Shown here in pieces: positions 5,790 through 7,857 of a stretch of DNA of 7,857 bases (position 1 is the first letter of the stretch; each line of letters opens with the position of its first letter). The DNA is taken from assembly GCA_016200825.1 (NCBI GenBank), contig JACQEA010000364.1, forward strand, positions 1-7,857, given 5' to 3'. A model generated the notes under the pieces. The model was not told the DNA's origin. It worked only from the letters and a program-made list of their open reading frames with translations, and ran no database searches. The translations under genes and the position numbers were made by a program. Source of the DNA: Chloroflexota bacterium. Its GTDB lineage: Bacteria > Chloroflexota > Anaerolineae > UBA4142.

Positions 5790-7857
5790 TCAGCGCGTGA
5801 CTTTGATTTTTGCCACTCCGATTTCTTTTCCGCCGATTGAAACTATCAGCGCATAAATCCCCGGCGGCGCATCACTGGGCACGCGCAAATCATAATCCGC
5901 TTTCAATATTTCACCCACGCGCCATTCGCGCGTAGGATAAAACGCGATCAACGCGCGGCGCGCGGCGGCGACGCGATTTCCATTCGTATCCACAAGCGCG
6001 AAATCCATTTCCAAATCCGAATCTAATTTTCCCCTTGCCGTCCACAGCAAATTAAATTGCAGCAACTCGCCCGCGCGCAAAGTTTCGGGCGCGCCGTAAC
6101 CCCACAACGCGAGACGATCCAAGTTCACGTCGAGCGCGTGTTGCATAAAAATTTGTTCGCGCGCGAGCGTCGTGATGCGTTCGACGTTCACCATCGCGAT
6201 TTTCTGCGCGTCGCTCAACGGTTGTTTATTTTCCGCGTCGAGAATTTGCATTCGCAGTTCGTACGCGCCCGGCGGCGCGCCCGCAGGAATGAGAACGTTG
6301 TAAACATCCGCGATATATTCGCCGTTTTGCCAACGCGACGCGCGTTCCATTCCGCGCACCGGCGCGTAATCGCTCTGCGCGATTACCCGCGCGTCGGGAT
6401 CGAATAGCATCAGCCGCGTCAAAAAATCGCGCGCTTGTTTTTCCGCGCGCCACGTGACGGAGACGCGCACAGTTCGGTTGGGCGTGAGACTAACGTTTGA
6501 GGTTGGGCGATACGGTTCGAGCGCGGTAGTGAGTTCGTAATCGGCAAGTGTCAGAAAAGAAGTGAGAGCAATATTTTTTTCCGCGCGATTCGGCGCGGGG
6601 CGCGTAAACCGCGGCGCATCGCGCACTTGTAGCAATGGTCCTAACAACGCGTACCGATATTCGCCGCGCGGCGGCGCGAGTCCGGGCGCGAGAAAAATCG
6701 CGCGCTGATCCGCGAGCGTTGCTTGCGCGGCGCGCGTTTGCGGTTCATCGTCGTAGAGCGTGCCAACAACTTGCACATCCGCGCGGCGATTTTCGACGCG
6801 TTGAAAATAATACATCGCGTTGCTCTGTCCCCAATTGCCGACGATGGTTGCGTCGCGCGGAATCGGCAGAGAAAAAATTTCGTCCCATTGTTTGTAGACG
6901 CGGTCGTAATTGCTCCAATCCGCGTTTTTGAAATTGGTTTGGAACGAAAAAATAATTGGCAAGGTGAGGAACGCGAAAAACGTAATGCGTAATACGTAAG
7001 AAAAAAATCCTGCAACTTGTAACTTGCGACTGGTGACTAGTGACTCCACCGCGCCCGCGCCGATTGCAAACCAAAATACTAAAAAGAAAAATGGGAGTGA
7101 GAGATAACGGTCGGGTTCGCCGCCGTACAGCGCGCCGAGAAAAAAATACGCGAGCGTGCCGAGCGCGAGAAAAAACGCGACGCGCGCATCGAGACGCGGC
7201 ATTTCTTTTTTCGTGATTCGTAAAACCGAGAGCGCGCCGACAATGATGAGAATCAAACCGATTTCGGAAAATGAATCGTGTAAATAGATCAGCATCCCAG
7301 CCAGCCCATCGAGAATTTCGGGAAGAGTCGCGCGTACGTATCCCGTCGCGCTCGCGCCCGTGCCAAAAATCGCGCCGATGATTGATCCGAGCGGATCGGC
7401 TTGCATTTCTGGAGAACCGCGCAAAGGGAGATAGAGATAAAAAAGTAACGGGAGCGTGATAAAAATCGCGGCGTACTTTGTCATTGCGAGGCGCGCAAAG
7501 CGCAACGAACCACTCCCCCTGTTGCTTGGAGATTGCTTCGCCGCCTCGCGGCTCGCAATGACGGGGAGAGTTGTTCGCGCAGAAAATAAAAATATTGCAA
7601 TCGCGGGGAGCAACAAGACAACCGAATAGTGATGCGTGAAATTCAATCCGAACAAAAACGCGGGCACAGAAAGTGAAACGCGTTGCTCGCGCCAAAGAAG
7701 CAAAGCGTAAACGAGTGCGCCCGTGAGAAAAAAATTCAGCGGCGCAACGGACGCGACACCGGACTGTCGCCACACCGCGCTGTTCGTCGCAAAAAGCGCG
7801 GCGGCGATAAACGCGATCAATCGGCTTGAGGTGAGATGAAACGCGATGAGAAAAATA
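5790..7857 (-). CDS. DUF2723-type multi-pass membrane protein, putative GT-C glycosyltransferase, 5' truncated by window edge
   Basis: The frame is open to the window edge. A TTG at 7820 is not a real start: the codons before it continue a hydrophobic helix. Counting residues from 7820, membrane helices alternate with loops to about residue 290, and VWRQSGVASVAPLNFF (16-31), FLFGLNFTHHYSVVLLLP (55-72) and YLYLPLRGSPE (about 128-138) align by eye with the DUF2723 family, related to TMEM260-type protein O-mannosyltransferases (GT-C fold, lipid-linked sugar donor). Residues from about 290 are extracytoplasmic. Two beta-rich Ig-like modules follow (about 443-562 and 563-676), each ending in P-x-DAPPG-Y-type or similar strands. 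The catalytic N-terminal loop lies outside the window. Two repeat-derived stretches interrupt it: a palindrome at residues 87-114 and a heptamer array at 260-280, both between helices. The sugar donor could come from a glycosyltransferase like the one downstream, by inference. Confidence 0.8.
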   Translation of the reverse strand, partial: IFLIAFHLTSSRLIAFIAAALFATNSAVWRQSGVASVAPLNFFLTGALVYALLLWREQRVSLSVPAFLFGLNFTHHYSVVLLLPAIAIFLFSARTTLPVIASREAAKQSPSNRGSGSLRFARLAMTKYAAIFITLPLLFYLYLPLRGSPEMQADPLGSIIGAIFGTGASATGYVRATLPEILDGLAGMLIYLHDSFSEIGLILIIVGALSVLRITKKEMPRLDARVAFFLALGTLAYFFLGALYGGEPDRYLSLPFFFLVFWFAIGAGAVESLVTSRKLQVAGFFSYVLRITFFAFLTLPIIFSFQTNFKNADWSNYDRVYKQWDEIFSLPIPRDATIVGNWGQSNAMYYFQRVENRRADVQVVGTLYDDEPQTRAAQATLADQRAIFLAPGLAPPRGEYRYALLGPLLQVRDAPRFTRPAPNRAEKNIALTSFLTLADYELTTALEPYRPTSNVSLTPNRTVRVSVTWRAEKQARDFLTRLMLFDPDARVIAQSDYAPVRGMERASRWQNGEYIADVYNVLIPAGAPPGAYELRMQILDAENKQPLSDAQKIAMVNVERITTLAREQIFMQHALDVNLDRLALWGYGAPETLRAGELLQFNLLWTARGKLDSDLEMDFALVDTNGNRVAAARRALIAFYPTREWRVGEILKADYDLRVPSDAPPGIYALIVSIGGKEIGVAKIKVTR
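6981..7043. repeat. Mosaic 7-nt-period tandem array inside the membrane-protein gene
   Basis: Nine heptamer positions in one phase: CGTAATG, CGTAATA and CGTAAGA at 6981-7001, an A-rich heptamer at 7002-7008, then five CTnGTnA-like units (for example CTTGTAA, CTTGCGA, CTGGTGA, CTAGTGA) to 7043. The length of 63 nt equals both nine heptamers and 21 codons, so the reading frame is kept. It encodes residues 260-280 (SLVTSRKLQVAGFFSYVLRI region) between two membrane helices. Confidence 0.75.
7480..7562. repeat. Palindromic repeat copy 3, in-frame inside the membrane-protein gene (83 nt)
   Basis: Arms GTCATTGCGAG and CTCGCAATGAC pair over 11 bp; inner arms near GGAGATTGCTTCGCC are more degenerate than in copies 1 and 2. 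Read on the minus strand it encodes VIASREAAKQS...ARLAMT, open throughout, in the same frame as copy 1. It lies in the loop between two membrane helices, after IFLFSARTTLP and before YAAIFITLPLL. Confidence 0.9.

Noticed and set aside
891..7562. The repeated palindromes as a CRISPR array
   Set aside because: Copies are kilobases apart, vary in length, and two lie inside genes; there are no regular spacers and no cas genes.
6745..7773. A 342-codon open frame on the minus strand in another frame of the membrane-protein gene
   Set aside because: Its product is Arg/Ser-rich with no helices or motifs, while the overlapping frame gives clean membrane helices and DUF2723-like segments.

Overview
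The window looks like a piece of a bacterial chromosome, most likely a Chloroflexota (Anaerolineae-like) genome or MAG. That placement is an inference. It rests on the DUF2723-type membrane protein with tandem Ig-like C-terminal modules, the GCGCGC-rich codon usage, and the dispersed palindromes and heptamer arrays. No marker gene in the window fixes the taxon. Every gene I can support lies on the minus strand, so transcription runs from high to low coordinates.

Layout in transcription order. (1) 7857-5790: the C-terminal 5/6 or so of a DUF2723-type membrane protein whose 5' end lies outside the window. (2) 5789-5524: a 266-base intergenic region with a diverged palindromic repeat and a good sigma70-type promoter containing an operator-like palindrome. 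(3) 5523-4672: a SAM-dependent methyltransferase. (4) 4655-3723: a polyprenyl-phosphate-type family 2 glycosyltransferase, starting 16 nt after the methyltransferase stop inside a tandem 7-mer array. (5) 3722-3630: a hairpin-forming palindromic repeat. (6) 3629-2502: a radical SAM/SPASM protein. (7) 2501-1779: a self-contained toxin-antitoxin cassette (DUF104-like antitoxin, PIN-domain toxin) with its own promoter and a rho-independent terminator. (8) 1708-2: a type I phosphodiesterase of the alkaline phosphatase superfamily.

The methyltransferase, glycosyltransferase and radical SAM genes look co-transcribed. With the membrane protein and the phosphodiesterase they suggest a cell-envelope glycan or lipid-linked sugar locus; no specific product can be named. 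The TA cassette has lower GC and far fewer CGCG words than its neighbours, and appears inserted between the radical SAM and phosphodiesterase genes.

The most notable feature is repeat DNA acting as coding sequence. Three copies of one interrupted palindrome (GTCATTGCGAG...CTCGCAATGAC) occur. One is intergenic. Two sit in-frame inside genes, are read in the same frame, and fall in probable surface or membrane loops. A diverged fourth copy is intergenic. Separately, two mosaic arrays with a strict 7-nt period occur: one spans the methyltransferase-glycosyltransferase junction and supplies the stop codon of one gene and the start of the next; the other adds about 21 codons between two membrane helices of the DUF2723 protein.
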